Source: Voacanga thouarsii
Lineage: Eukaryota; Streptophyta; Magnoliopsida; Gentianales; Apocynaceae
Length of the DNA: 64,000 bases
Assembly: GCA_026120185.1 (NCBI GenBank)
Contig: JANUWF010001052.1
Span: 1,527,538 to 1,591,537 of the forward strand
Direction: 5' to 3'
Positions within the stretch are counted from its first letter, which is position 1. The number at the start of each line of letters is the position of its first letter. The translations under genes were made by a program, and so were the position numbers. Shown here piece by piece: positions 34,701-45,455 of this stretch. Under the pieces are notes generated by a model. That model ran no database searches and was not told where the DNA came from. It worked only from the letters and a program-made list of their open reading frames with translations.

Positions 34701-37700
34701 CAAAAGAGACTGCTTGAAAAGCTTATCCATAGAGTAAGTATCTAGAGGGACGTCGAATGACTCTCCCACTACGTCTAAGCTGTGGAGGTTCCTGGACGAT
34801 TGGACTTTCCTCCTCCTCGTTGACTGGAATTAGATCTGCTGATTCCTCAACGACTGGATTTTGAACAGGGGTAGGAAATTCTTCCACTCTATGTTCCGAA
34901 GAGTCAGTGGGTATAGAAAGTGTAACATCTATTTCTCTCCCACTGGAATCTGGCATGTTAAGTGGTATAGATACGAATCCTCCCCGTGAATCTTGAGTAT
35001 GGGTCTCAGTAACCATTTGCTTGGGATTATCTCCCTTGGTTTCTTCCAAAATAACCCTATTCTTAGATCCTCGTTCTTCTATGTACTTGTCCTCTAAGAA
35101 AATTGCATTTGTGCTTACAAATATTTTCTTATATTGAGGACTATAGAAATAGTATCCCATTGTTCCTTTTGGATACCCAACAAATAAACATAAATTTGAT
35201 CGTGATTCCATTTTATCCATCTTTCCCTTTAGCACATATACAGGACAACCCCAAATCCGGATGTGCGTCAAATTAGGCTTTCGCCCATTCCACAATTCCA
35301 ATGGAGTCTTAGGGACAGACTTTGATGGAACCATATTCAATATGCATGTCGCAGTTTGTATAGCATACCCCCAAAAGGATGTACTAAGTGTAGAGAAGCC
35401 TAGCATTGTTCTGACCATGTCTAACAAGATCCTGTTTCTCCTTTCTGCCACTCCATTTTGTTGAGGAGTGCCAGGTGCACTTAGTTGAGATAAAATCCCA
35501 TTTTCTGATAAGTAAGATCTAAAGTCATGGGATAGATATTCTCCACCTCGATCTGATCGAAGTGTCTTAATGTTCTTTCCTAACTACTTCTCAGTCTTAG
35601 CCTTAAATTCTTTGAATTTTTCTAAGGCATCAGACTTATGAGTCATTAGGTAAACATATCCATATCTTGAGTAATCATCCGTGAAAGTAATGAAATACTC
35701 ATACCTATCTCTAGCTTGGACACTAATTGGTCCACATACATCAGAGTGCACTTATTCTAAGACTTCCTTTACTCTATTTCCTTTGGAAGGAAATGATCTT
35801 TTGGTCATTTTACCTTCCAAACAAGATTCGCAAACTTGAAGAGGTTCCACCTTTAAGTCACTTAAAGGACCTTCTTTTACAAGTCTTTGAATCCTATTTA
35901 GATTAATGTGACCAAGTCTAAGATGCCATAGGAGAGTCTCATTAGTAGGAGATAACTTAATGTGTTTATTAGTTTCAGTATGATATAATGAACTGTTGGT
36001 TGGTTTCAAAACATACAGATCATTATTTAAATTTCCACGACATATCAAAGAGTTATTCAAAAATATCTCTACTGAAAATTTATAAAATTTAACAGAATAT
36101 TTTTGTTTGAATAACAAAGAAACCGAAATCAAATTTCGATAAATGTTGGGAACATAATAACAATCTTTCAAAACCAAATGTTTATTATCAAAATAAAGAT
36201 AAACATCTCCAACAGCTCTTGCAGATATCACTGATCCTGTGCCAACCCTTAGAGTATGCTCTCCTTCATTGAGATGTTTGGTTACTTGGAACCCCTGCAA
36301 TGAATTGCAAACATGGTTAGTGGCTCCAGAATCTACTATCCAAGTATTTGTAGAATCAACCACTAAACAAGTTTCAATGTAGGATAACTCACCAGTACCT
36401 TGCTTGCGTTTAGCTAAGTAATCTAGGCACTGTGACTTCCAATGTCCCTTCTGCTTGCAGTGGAAACCTTTGCCTTTAGGCTTTTCATCCACTCTTGCTT
36501 TCTTAACCTGTTGCTTTGGCCCTTTATTATTATTCTGCTTCCTCTTATTTCCTCCTTTGCCCTTAGGCTTGGAAGAGGAAGATTCAGCATGACGTAGAAT
36601 AAGAACGTTGCCACTTCCCACTTTTAGGGTAGCCTCGACGCTCTCAAGCTCCTTCATTAACTCTGTAAGAGACATCTCCATCTTGTTTATGTTATTATTA
36701 ACTTTGAACTGTGAAAACATCTTTGGAAGAGTTTCTAGAGCCATGTCAACCTGAGTCTCAGGCTTAATTTCAGCCCCTAAGACCTCTGCCACGTTAAACT
36801 GAGCGATCAATTCTAACATATGATCTCTCACGGGCGTTTTAGGTTTCATGCGCATATTCATTATGCGCCTCATTGCTGCTTGACGGGCCTGACGTCCTTT
36901 GTACTCAAACATTTGCTGGAGGTTTCTCATGATGTCTGTAGTGGTTGTCATGTTCTCATGTTTCTGCTGCAACACATTTGAGATAGATCCCAAAATGTAG
37001 CAGCGAGCCATCTCATCAGAACTCAACCACTTATCATAAGCCTCCTTTTGTTTGCGCATGGACTGTTTAGTAGGCTTAGCAGGGCACGGTTCAGTTAGCG
37101 CATATTTGAGCTTCTCAGCAGTGAGTACAATTATGAGGTTCCTTTTCCAATCAATAAAATTTTCTCCAACCAGTTGGTTCTTTGTTAAAATTTGGGATAA
37201 AGTGTTGGAAGTCATTTTTCTAAAATTAAATAAAATAAAACATATGAGCCATTTATCATATCATGATGCATGATCAATATAAAATGGTATGATGCACGAT
37301 CAATATGATAATATTTTAAGTAGTAATAGAAACTACTATCAAAATATGACAACCTAAAACTCTACAATAACATGTACCTCTATAGGAGATAACAATGTAA
37401 CTTATAGTTAGGTCAAAATCCACAACCTAAAACCCCAAAGTAATATGCACCTCTATAGGAGATAACAATATAACTTATAGTTAGGCCTGGATCATCCCAC
37501 TAAAATTAATATATCTTGCATCTAAACGCAATATTAATTTTAGTGTTATTAATATTTTGGCCATCATAGATATTATTTGGATATTCTATATGAAGTCCTT
37601 ATAATGTCTTTAATTTAAGTGTAACCCCTATATTCAAAATTTATTATTATTATTTTTAATATAAAGTTTCCAATCCAACCACATCACCTATAGGGTAATT

Positions 37701-38806
37701 ATGGATGAATTAAACTAAAAATAATAATAATAATTAAGGTTTTGATGCCCAATCTAATAACCAATAAAACGTAACCTTCCTACAGGGAGACTATTTAAAA
37801 TGGCACGAAGCAAATGTCAATTTTACTAATGGACTTATAGGGGAATCCAAATGTTAATTAAAATTAACCATCTTACACTTAATTTTTTTTAACATAAAAA
37901 TAAAATAAAATAAACCAAAAGAAAAATCAAAAGGGAAACATGGAGACGTAATCTACCCCTTTTGTTACAAGACTTGATAATACTTATACATATTTATCGA
38001 ATCAAAAAACTATGGCCATAAAATTATTTTGAACAGAATTAATCAAACCATTCACCATGAACATAAATGTATTATTCCTACACCGCTCAACTAAATATAT
38101 GCATAAAAGATTCAATCTTAACACATAACCACATATCAAAACCAGTCTCTGATACCAATTATTTGTTAATAGGATCGACATGCTTATGTGTCAACCAGAT
38201 TAAATCTTGAGAATACATGAAAACGGATCATACCTTTGTAGATATCGTTTTCACCAATACGATTCTTGAAGTCTTTGGCCTTCTGGTAATGCTCCAGACC
38301 TCCAAGCCTTCTTCAATGTAATCTTCTTAGATCAGGAAATTACTAATCGTATTTTGTTTCTCTCTTTGTTGAGGGTGGACTCACACAAAAACTGAGAGAA
38401 AAACCCAGAGAACAATAACGATGTTTCTCACGTATCTCTGAAAAAGAGTTATCTCCCAATATGTATATTGAACTCTATCTCATAATACAAATCTTGATAG
38501 AATAAGAAAAGTATAGTTGAATACAACTATTTTCACTTATCCTATTCCATCTAAAATACGATATTTGGTTTCCTGCAATTTTCATTAATAAATTATAAAC
38601 AAATTATAATTTATTATTTTCCCATAATTAGGAGCCACTGAAGGGACCTGACCGGATACAATTAGACTAAGCTCCAATAAATTATTTTGTCAATAAAAAT
38701 AATTTATTAATTACGTTCCACTTCATTAAAAGAACGTAACTGCACTCTTAGTCTAATCACAATTACTGGAGTCAATAATTATATCCATTAATTGATCGAT
38801 CAAACA
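31716..38806 (-). mobile_element. Copia-1: full-length Ty1/copia element inserted in MULE X
   Basis: LTRs of equal length (647 bp) at 31716-32362 and 38160-38806. Flanking 5-bp repeats are GGTAA (31711-31715) and GGTAG (38807-38811), one mismatch. The right LTR is the 5' LTR because the coding frames are on the minus strand. Its first base pair TG is mutated to TA at the + strand start (38160-38161). A primer-binding site ATTGGTATCAGAG (minus strand, about 38159-38147) fits initiator tRNA-Met. Gag-pol occupies 33112-37215. It is close kin to Copia-2. Confidence 0.93.
33112..37215 (-). pseudogene. Copia-1 gag-pol (nonfunctional)
   Basis: Minus strand, from 37215. Gag comes first (residues 1 to about 230), then a degenerate zinc knuckle GFHCKQKGHWKSQC whose first Cys is Gly. 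The protease has IVDSGATNHVC, the GAG-pre-integrase LWHLRLGHINLNRI. Integrase is broken by stops at about 35753 and 35587. RT has a stop before AFQ (34720-34722), TAG in place of Trp in the CKW box (34540-34542), a stop near 34280, and the catalytic YVDD box changed to YIYD (about 34085). RNase H (GYTDSDFQ, MEAEYVAAYEA, YCDNSGAVA) is intact to the stop at 33112. Loss of the first catalytic Asp pair alone would abolish RT. Confidence 0.9.
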
Positions 38807-38811
38807 GGTAG

Positions 38812-39060
38812 ATTATCGGTGATGGAAAAATATGATATATAATTTTGGATGATTGAGACAAGAAAAATGGCTAGACAAATTTTATAAGCAGCGTGAATGA
38901 AGAAAAATGGCGAGGAGAAGAAATCAGTGAGAATGAAATGAAAGTAGCGTGAAGAAGAAAGCAGTGTGAAAATGAATGAAATGGCCATCGGTTTGCATTG
39001 ATATTTATAGGCAAAATTTAACTTGCGCTACCCGTGAAATGTTTGCCTGTTCTTCTCGTG
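38812..39060 (-). promoter_or_regulatory. Promoter and leader-like region of MULE X
   Basis: On the minus strand a TATA box CCTATAAATATCAATGC (about 39013-38997) is followed by a leader and a 62-codon frame starting MAISFIFTLL (38988). A similar TATA plus ATGCAAA arrangement occurs at the left end of MULE Y (about 41580-41600), so the two elements share orientation: promoter end, interior, tail. Confidence 0.45.
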
Positions 39061-39158
39061 AGTGCAAAATAATTCATTTGGAGTGTGGGTGAGTAGTCTT
39101 TTCAGTGGAATCTCAGAGATTCCACTGAAAAGGCTGCCGAAAGCGATAAAGCTGGCCA

Positions 39159-39327
39159 ACCTTGTGTGTGCCAGACACGAGGTACTGCGTACCTCGCGTT
39201 TGGCACACATGAGGTTGGCCAGTATGGTGCAACCGACAACGCCTTATTCGGTTGACTTGCTGTGGTGTGTTCCTCATGTCTGCTAGACACGAGGTGTGCC
39301 TCCTCCTCGTGTTTGACAGACACGAGG
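39159..39327. repeat. Right subterminal palindromes of MULE X (four 23-bp units)
   Basis: Units at 39160-39182, 39192-39214, 39272-39294 and 39305-39327, with arms of the CCTCGTGTCT / AGACACGAGG type and one to three mismatches each. The region also holds a second inverted pair, TCAGTGGAATCTC / GAGATTCCACTGA (about 39099-39126). Small frames read across this array are not genes. Confidence 0.8.
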
Positions 39328-39420
39328 TACCCCCTCCCGTGGGGTGGCCCAAATTTTATACCCCCATTCGGAGTTCCTTTTTAAAACCTCACCATTTTGG
39401 TCAAAAACCCCTTATATTTA

Positions 39421-39521
39421 AGCCATATGTCACATGCAGCAGTAGGTCATGTGCCTGAGAAAGCACATGTCAGTTTAACAGCTTCAGCTGCTATCAGGTG
39501 TCATAACGGGAGGTTTCCACG

Positions 39522-39556
<35 letters not shown>

Positions 39557-39763
39557 TTTCTTGGTCTGTAGCAACCTAACTTTTGTAATTCTTCATACTA
39601 CTATAATTAGAATGTAATTGTAATTTTCATTAAAAAAAGTGTGGAAAAATTTTTAAGTTCAGACATAAAATTTTAAATTAGAATGTAAAATTAAATTTTC
39701 ATAGTATTTTGCTAGTTTTCTATTGTCTAATACTCAAATCCTAATTTTTTAACCCGGTGCAAA
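39421..39763. other. Intergenic DNA with an (AT)n tract
   Basis: The (AT)n microsatellite spans about 39524-39555. The rest is AT-rich with no gene seen. Confidence 0.6.
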
Positions 39764-40333
39764 TTGAAATTTGAAAATTTAAATAATGATGAGGATGAAT
39801 GTACTGAGAAAGAAGTTAAAACAAATGATGATGTTGCTTCTATTGATAGCGAAAGTGGGATAGATCAAGTTCATTTTAAAATTTCAAGTGAAGTCATTCC
39901 TAAGATGGATATGGAATTTCTTACTGTGGAAGATGCTTATGAATTTCACAAGACATATGCTGAGGAAGCTAGTTTTGGAATCCAAAGGAATAAAGGTGAT
40001 AAAAATGATCACGGAAAATTAATTGATCGAATTTTTTGTTGTTCATCTGAGGTAAGAGGTGACCAAATAAAAGAGATGTCAATGTTAAATCTTATCATCC
40101 AGAAACATGATTTGATTACAAAGTTGTGATGAAAGTCAACAGTTAACAAACAAGTAGATGTCGAGTTGTTCAATTTATATCTAAGTATAACCATAATCAT
40201 TGTGGTCTCAATAAAACTTACCTTTTTAGGTTACATAGAAAATTAAGTTATGCTCAAGTAGCAGAAGTTGATATGGCACAAAGTTGTGGGATTATTGCTA
40301 AAGCAACTATTGACCTTATCACTAAGCAAGTAG

Positions 40334-40346
<13 letters not shown>
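39764..40346 (+). pseudogene. FAR1/FHY3-family DNA-binding domain pseudogene
   Basis: It starts with an acidic stretch, then MDMEFLTVEDAYEFHKTYAE, which matches the start of the FAR1 DNA-binding domain, then GFG.QRNKGDK-like and KLIDRIFCCSSE. After a frameshift near 40070 it continues with KRDVNVKSYHPET, a KYNHNH motif and LHRKLSYAQVAEVDMAQSCG, the usual order in FAR1-related proteins. It ends in a (TA)n tract, and no downstream MULE-type domain is present. FAR1 proteins are MULE-derived transcription factors. This relic could be from a FAR1-like gene or from a transposase. Confidence 0.7.

Positions 40347-40388
<42 letters not shown>
40336..40388. repeat. (TA)n microsatellite
   Basis: About 26 TA units directly following the FAR1-like relic. 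Confidence 0.9.
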
Positions 40389-40391
<3 letters not shown>

Positions 40392-40839
40392 GGCGAGGGA
40401 AGACAAAGAGTCGAGAAGGGATAGAAAAAATGATGAGACGTAATCTGGTGTCGAACTCGAGACTTACATTTTAAGTAACAATTTTTATATTATTATGATA
40501 AGTTGTTACCGACATAAAAATCTTGAATTTATTCTTTTAGGTTATAAAAACTATACGCGTTCCAAATGTACAAGAGAGATGAAAATTGGATATACTGGGA
40601 AATATTAAAATATTTACAAAAAATTCACCAGCTAAGTTCAATTTATTTTCGTGTTTTGAAGAAATGTTTTCAGGAGAATATTTTTCCCATTTAACAATTT
40701 TGCACAATATAATTGCATCATTTAAAGTTTTTACTTTTAATCAATCTAGCTTGAGTTCTTTAATCCATTAGGCTCATTAACAGCTTCATTAATTTTATGT
40801 TTTGATCAATTTGCAAAATCTTACCATATTCATTTCGAC
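40389..40839. other. Intergenic DNA
   Basis: No gene seen. A 61-codon frame at 40586-40771 has no recognisable features. Confidence 0.45.
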
Positions 40840-41173
40840 TCAGCCTTTCCTTCTGCCGAGGTATACGACAGGCCGAAATGGAAGCCGAAGACCTATTCGA
40901 GGTCAAGGTCGACATTATCAAGGTCTTGTCTATCCTTGATCCAAAAGGAGATTGGCTAGGCCCGGGCTCCCTCGCAAAAGGAAGGTTCTAGCGGTAAAGT
41001 AAAGAAAATCCTCCATTTTTCCTTCCCTAGGGTACGTCCCCTATCGCCTTTCATTTGGAAAAGGAATTATCTGCACTGGCTTCAGTTAGCCGTAAAGTAC
41101 GCTGATGCCCTTAATAAACTCTCTTTAATTGATTGAGACCCTTTTTTCGTCATGAGCTGCCCAGAAGATGGAG
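40840..41173 (+). other. GC-richer segment with a short ORF-like relic, target of MULE Y
   Basis: Base composition is clearly higher in G+C than its neighbours. One frame reads AEMEAEDLFEVKVDIIKV, then LDPKGDWLGPGS. It resembles uncharacterised plant ORFs that I associate loosely with organelle-derived DNA. The sequence continues after MULE Y at 44144, so the element inserted into this segment. Origin unproven. Confidence 0.3.
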
Positions 41174-41290
41174 TGAGCTTTTGACCAAATCGGGTCAAAA
41201 GCTGAAACATGCACCATGAGAGGGACAAGTGGGAAGGCTATCTAGGTTGAGAGGGTTCATCGCGATTGGTGGGTGCGATGTGCACCACTA

Positions 41291-41484
41291 TTTCGCGATT
41301 GGAAATCGCGAGTTACGCTGAATCTTGCCCGACCAAAGGTAAAGCTGCCCTGGTCCACCATGTCACATGCCCGACTGAGGAAAGTTGACACCACGTGAGG
41401 AGGCGTGACTGTCAGTCCCGTGGTTGCCACACTGCGCGACTGCCAGTCGCGCGGTTTGTGCCCACGTGACCAGCTGTCGCGCGG
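41291..41484. repeat. Left subterminal palindromes of MULE Y
   Basis: 23-bp palindromic units at 41291-41313 (TTTCGCGATT / AATCGCGAGT arms), 41432-41454 (CTGCGCGACT / AGTCGCGCGG) and, less perfect, 41462-41484, with further partial copies at 41258-41280 and 41477-41497. Arm sequences differ from those of MULE X, but the unit length is the same. Confidence 0.7.
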
Positions 41485-42309
41485 TGCCAGTCACGTGGTC
41501 CAAAAAGCCGAAGGAATCTCTGTTAAAACAAAGATTCTGTTGACCATATAACAGAGGGTTTACGGGGGCTTCTTTGGACTGCTATATACATGCAAAAACC
41601 TTCCTCTTGCAAACCATTCTCCGCTTGCTCTTCTTTTTTGCAAAATTTGTGTTGTCTGATTTTAAGCATTCTCCCATTCTCCTATTTCTCTTCTTTGCAG
41701 AAGTCCGATTTCATATAACACCTCCAATTTTTGCATTTTTCCTCATTTGCATTGCACAAACAGATTTCACCTTCTTCTCATTGCAATGCTATTCTCCTAT
41801 TGTACTTTTTTCTTAATTTATTTGGCAATTAAGCATATTTTTAGAGTAAAGTATTGCTGCAGAATCTGTTCCAGATAAAGAGAGCTACTACCGGAATTAT
41901 TTTTCGCATATTCACTGACAGGGTTCTTCGCATATACCAAGTTTTTCTTTTTAAAAAATAAATTATTTCAATTCTATATTTATTTGTAATTTAATTGAAT
42001 ATAATATTATAATTTATTGTTAAATTATAGACCGTATGTATTTGAGAGTATGTTAAATAATTTATAAATCTATTTCTTGTATTTATGTGGAATAATAAAA
42101 TTTTATTAGATGTTGTTTTGATTTGTATTCTCTTATCTTATGATTAATTATGTGAAATAGCATAGTATGTCATAAATAGTAAATGAAATTTTAGTGATAG
42201 TTATTGTTGTGGATAGAGTTTTGGTATTCTATATCTTTGATTTTTGTGCTAGCCTTTCTTTACATAATTAGTTTATTATGCAAACTAATTAATTAATTAT
42301 ACATTATAT

Positions 42310-42985
42310 ATATTTTAATTTAATTAATACGGGATATTTTTAATTAATTATTTTAAATTATATTGGTTAATATTTTAATTAATTATACTTTACATTTTAT
42401 TAAGTAATACTTGACCTTTTTAATTGATATTTTAATTAGTTATTTATTTTAGTAAGTTTAGATAATTAATTATAATTAAATATTTTTTAGACTTTACACA
42501 TTTTTAAAATATTATGTTATTTTAAATATTTTACAAATTGATATATAATTAAAATGTTGTTATATTTTGAATATTTACATATTTTAAATATTTTTCGGCA
42601 ATTTAATTAATTATAAGCTACGTAATTAATTTAATTAATACGAGATATTTTAATTAATTATTTTAAATTATTTTGGTTAATATTTTAATTAATTATACTT
42701 TACATTTTAATTATACTTGATATTTTAATTAATTAATTATTTTTAGTAAATTTAGATAATTAATTATACTTAAATATTTTTTAGACTTTACACATTTTAA
42801 AATATTATATTATTTTAAATATTTTATAAATTGATAGATAATTAAAATGTTGTTATATTTTAAAATATTTACATATTTTAGATATTTTGGTAATTTAATT
42901 AATTATAAAATACTTAATTAATTTAATTAATATCGGATGTTTTAAATTAATTATTTTAGTTAATATTTTAATTAATTAACTAATT
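42310..42985. repeat. AT-rich tandem repeat in MULE Y (about 300 bp, 2.2 units)
   Basis: TAATTAATACGGGATATTT at 42321 recurs as TAATTAATACGAGATATT at 42632 and TAATTAATATCGGATGTT at 42924, spacings of 311 and 292 bp. Between them TTTTTTAGACTTTACACATTTT and TAATTAAAATGTTGTTATATTTT recur in order. Confidence 0.8.
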
Positions 42986-43318
42986 CGAGAAGTACCAATT
43001 CGAAAGGGCGGTAGGCGGGTATGTCGGCGTGCTGCAGCAGACGAAGTTCCACAACAAGATCACTACTCACCTGTGTCGGCAAATGAAGGTGATTATGTTG
43101 CAAGTGATCCTGCAGCGATTGATGATTTTATTACTCCACAACACCTAGTATTCGATACTATGCGCCATTCTTCTGTCGGCGAGTGTGATGTTGATCCGTC
43201 AAATGAGTGGTTTTCTCGACGGCATATGCAGTTTGAAGAGGATACAAGTCCTACAGAAAAACACGATGATGGACCATTTGAACTACAACCTCAAGAACAA
43301 CTTTCAAAACAAGTTTAG
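42979..43318 (+). pseudogene. C-terminal tail of a MULE-borne protein (possibly PMD-type), MULE Y
   Basis: An open plus-strand frame to the stop at 43316-43318. It begins REVPIRKGGRRVCRRAAADE, then DHYSPVSANEGDYV and DPAAIDDFITPQH, and ends in a Gln/Glu-rich tail (FELQPQEQLSKQV). Its first ~45 residues are homologous to the MULE X tail. The body of the protein has been lost and replaced upstream by AT-rich tandem repeats. Confidence 0.5.
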
Positions 43319-43880
43319 CCCCCGAGGAGGATTTCATTGTAGAACTAGCTGGTATCCATTTTTTAGATGATTTCATTGTAATATGACTATTTAATATATA
43401 ATTTTTTTCTCAATAATTCATTTATAAAATTTTACATTCTATTTTGAAATTCATACTTTTTTGTTTGAAATTAAAAAAACGCTTGGTAATTCACGAAATA
43501 TTTCATCGTTATTATTCACTAAAATATAAATTATTATTTTTGTAATTTATATAATTTTTTATTTATTATTGAGATTAATTTTTTTATTTTTTACTAGATA
43601 AATAATAATTATAATTAATTGTAATTAAATATTATAAATTATATATTTAAAAATAATTAAATTTAAAATTATTTTTAAGAGAATTATAAATAATATTTTT
43701 ATATTTTATTTTATAGATAATTTTTTAAAATTATATAGAATTTTTTATTTTAAAAAATAATATAAATTTATTTTAAAAAACTTTTAAACTTATTTAAAAC
43801 GAATAAAAAAAATAAAAAACAAATTAAAACAAAACAAAAAAAATAACATTTACCAATAAAAGAATAAAAAAATTAAAAAA
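43319..43880. other. AT-rich interior of MULE Y, 3' of the tail
   Basis: Very AT-rich with runs of A and T. No coding frame seen. Confidence 0.6.
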
Positions 43881-43887
43881 AAAGTGA

Positions 43888-44051
43888 CCTCGCAACTAGG
43901 AGTCGCGAGGCACAAAAGCAGCCCAGTCGCGAGGCACAGGTAAAAAAAAAAAAAATAGAACTAAGGTCGACGGGCAGTTGGGCATGGGCAATGATCATCG
44001 CTGTTGGCAATAGCGAGGTCGTGCTTGACTTCGCTGTTGGCAACAACGAGG
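43888..44051. repeat. Right subterminal palindromes of MULE Y
   Basis: 23-bp units at 43888-43910 (CCTCGCAACT / AGTCGCGAGG arms), 43996-44018 (CATCGCTGTT / AATAGCGAGG) and 44029-44051 (CTTCGCTGTT / AACAACGAGG), plus a half copy near 43922. Confidence 0.75.
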
Positions 44052-44143
44052 AATCCTCTAAACATAGCTACCCACTCGATCCGTCCCCCTCACGGTACGT
44101 GTTTCCAAATTTGACCTGATTTGGTAAAAAACCCAAGATGGAG

Positions 44144-44834
44144 TCGAACCTTTTAGTCCCTTCGTTCTCTCTTTTTCCAATACCTTTGCAGAGGCCGCAT
44201 TTCAACCATGATATCATGGCTCTTATCAATTAACCAATCAATTTAATTAATGCTAAGAATCTATTTTCATTCTTATAGTGATTTTTACAAAACGCTCCAA
44301 GGACAATTGTCCTAGAGACATGCCGATGGCCCTTTTAGTTAACAAACTGAAAATGCGTGGAAAGGAAAAACATCAGAGAGCTGCATACATGGGCAGAGGA
44401 CAAACAAAAGAGTAAGCAACTTCTAAAGGCCTCCCATACGCACACTAGAAAAAAAAAACTTTAAAAGGCAGTCAAATTGTAATGAGAGAAAGCACCACAA
44501 TTTCAATCATATTGCAATGCATAACTTTTGCCCTAGGAATATAGAAAAAAGACATGAATTAAATTATCATTAATTTTTCACAACTAAAAATAGTAGAACA
44601 TTTTGGAAGAAAAAGATTATCTAAAAACTCTTGGTAATGATTCAACATAGAAGAAATCGGCATTCTCTAAACTCTCATGCCACTTTATCAGATTAATCCT
44701 ATGATCCAACAAAACAACAGAGTAAATCACAAAGAGAAAACCTAGAAAAAAAAATCACCAAGGGACAAATTTTCACACATATGAAGGGAATATGTACACC
44801 GCCGGAATCGGAATAGAGAACAGTTCTGCTCAAA
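44144..44834. other. Intergenic DNA
   Basis: The first ~90 bp continue the GC-richer segment interrupted by MULE Y. The rest has no recognised gene. Confidence 0.5.
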
Positions 44835-45350
44835 GTTTCATTGCAAACACCCCCCCCCCCAAAAAAAAAAAAAAAAAAGAGAGAATCAACCAAGAAGCCA
44901 AAAAGTATTCAGATTTTCTTGTTCTTCCATAAATATCATCAATACCTAAGCCTCCACGTGACTCAAAAGAAATTGGGAAGATAAATTTTTAATATCGTCT
45001 TTACTACTTATTGAAATCTTTTTTCCACAAAATCATTAAGAATTTCATCTGGACACTTATTTAGATTGAACCCACGATATGTGGAGATATTCAAGTTTCA
45101 TTGTCCCCCCCCCTCCCCCCCCCAAAAAAAAGGAGAATCAACCAAGAAGCCAAAACGGACTCAAATTTTCTTGTTCTTCTATAGATATCAACACCTTAGC
45201 CTCCAAGTGATTCAAAAGAACTTGGAAGATAAATTTTTAACATCATCTTCACCACTTTTTGAAATCTTTTTCCACAAAATCATTAAGAATTTCATCTGGA
45301 AACTTGTTTAGATCGAACCCACGATCTGCGAGGACATTCAAGTCAAAATT
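44835..45350. repeat. Tandem duplication of about 257 bp with poly(C)-poly(A) tracts
   Basis: Unit 1 (about 44835-45091) and unit 2 (about 45092-45350) share CAAAGTTTCATTG or its variant, a C-run then A-run (44849-44878; 45106-45128), GAGAATCAACCAAGAAGCCAA and AAAATCATTAAGAATTTCATCTGGA. Unit 2 overlaps the small minus-strand frame at 45249-45455. Confidence 0.85.
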
Positions 45351-45455
45351 TTTAGCAACATTCTCCCTCACTACATCAAGAATAGAACTTGAGTTGGACA
45401 AATTTATAGATTCCGAACAAAAGAAATCTTCATCAGCCTCCATTTTCATTGCCAT
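45249..45455 (-). pseudogene. Unknown small ORF (68 residues), partly tandemly duplicated
   Basis: Starts MAMKMEADEDFFCSESINLS and contains NFDLNVLADRGFDLNKFPDE, then ILNDFVEKDF. The second half recurs in diverged form in tandem unit 1 (GFNLNKCPDEILNDFVEK). The acidic, Asn/Asp-Leu-rich composition looks like a real first exon of a plant protein. I do not recognise the family. It may be a broken gene, since downstream frames are interrupted. Confidence 0.3.

Larger units (their letters stand above)
29001..39411 (-). mobile_element. MULE X: Mutator-like element, internally deleted, split by Copia-1
   Basis: A perfect 9-bp duplication TTATATTTA flanks it (28992-29000 and 39412-39420). Terminal inverted repeats of about 70 bp: the left starts GGGGTTTTGATCAAAATAGG; the right, reverse-complemented, starts GGGGTTTTTGACCAAAATGG. 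Both share GATGGGGG or its variant and AAAATTTG further in. Without Copia-1 and its duplication the element is about 3.3 kb. It has no transposase. It keeps a promoter-like right end (minus strand), a conserved protein tail (31072-31428), a triple AT-rich repeat (29368-30785) and seven 23-bp palindromes near the ends. The 9-bp duplication and long TIRs identify a Mutator-like element. Confidence 0.85.
41174..44134 (+). mobile_element. MULE Y: Mutator-like element, internally deleted
   Basis: A perfect 9-bp duplication AAGATGGAG flanks it (41165-41173 and 44135-44143). Terminal inverted repeats of about 85-90 bp: the left begins TGAGCTTTTGACCAAATCGG; the right, reverse-complemented, begins GGGTTTTTTACCAAATCAGG. 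Both share GGTCAAA, GAAACA, CC.TGAG.GGGAC and a GGCTAT-type word. Length is 2961 bp. It has no transposase. It holds a promoter-like left end, a 300-bp AT-rich tandem repeat and a protein tail homologous to that of MULE X. Confidence 0.85.

Noticed and set aside
29083..39327. Spaced palindromic repeats that superficially resemble a CRISPR array
   Set aside because: Eukaryotic transposon context, irregular spacing, units at both ends of a MULE, no cas genes.
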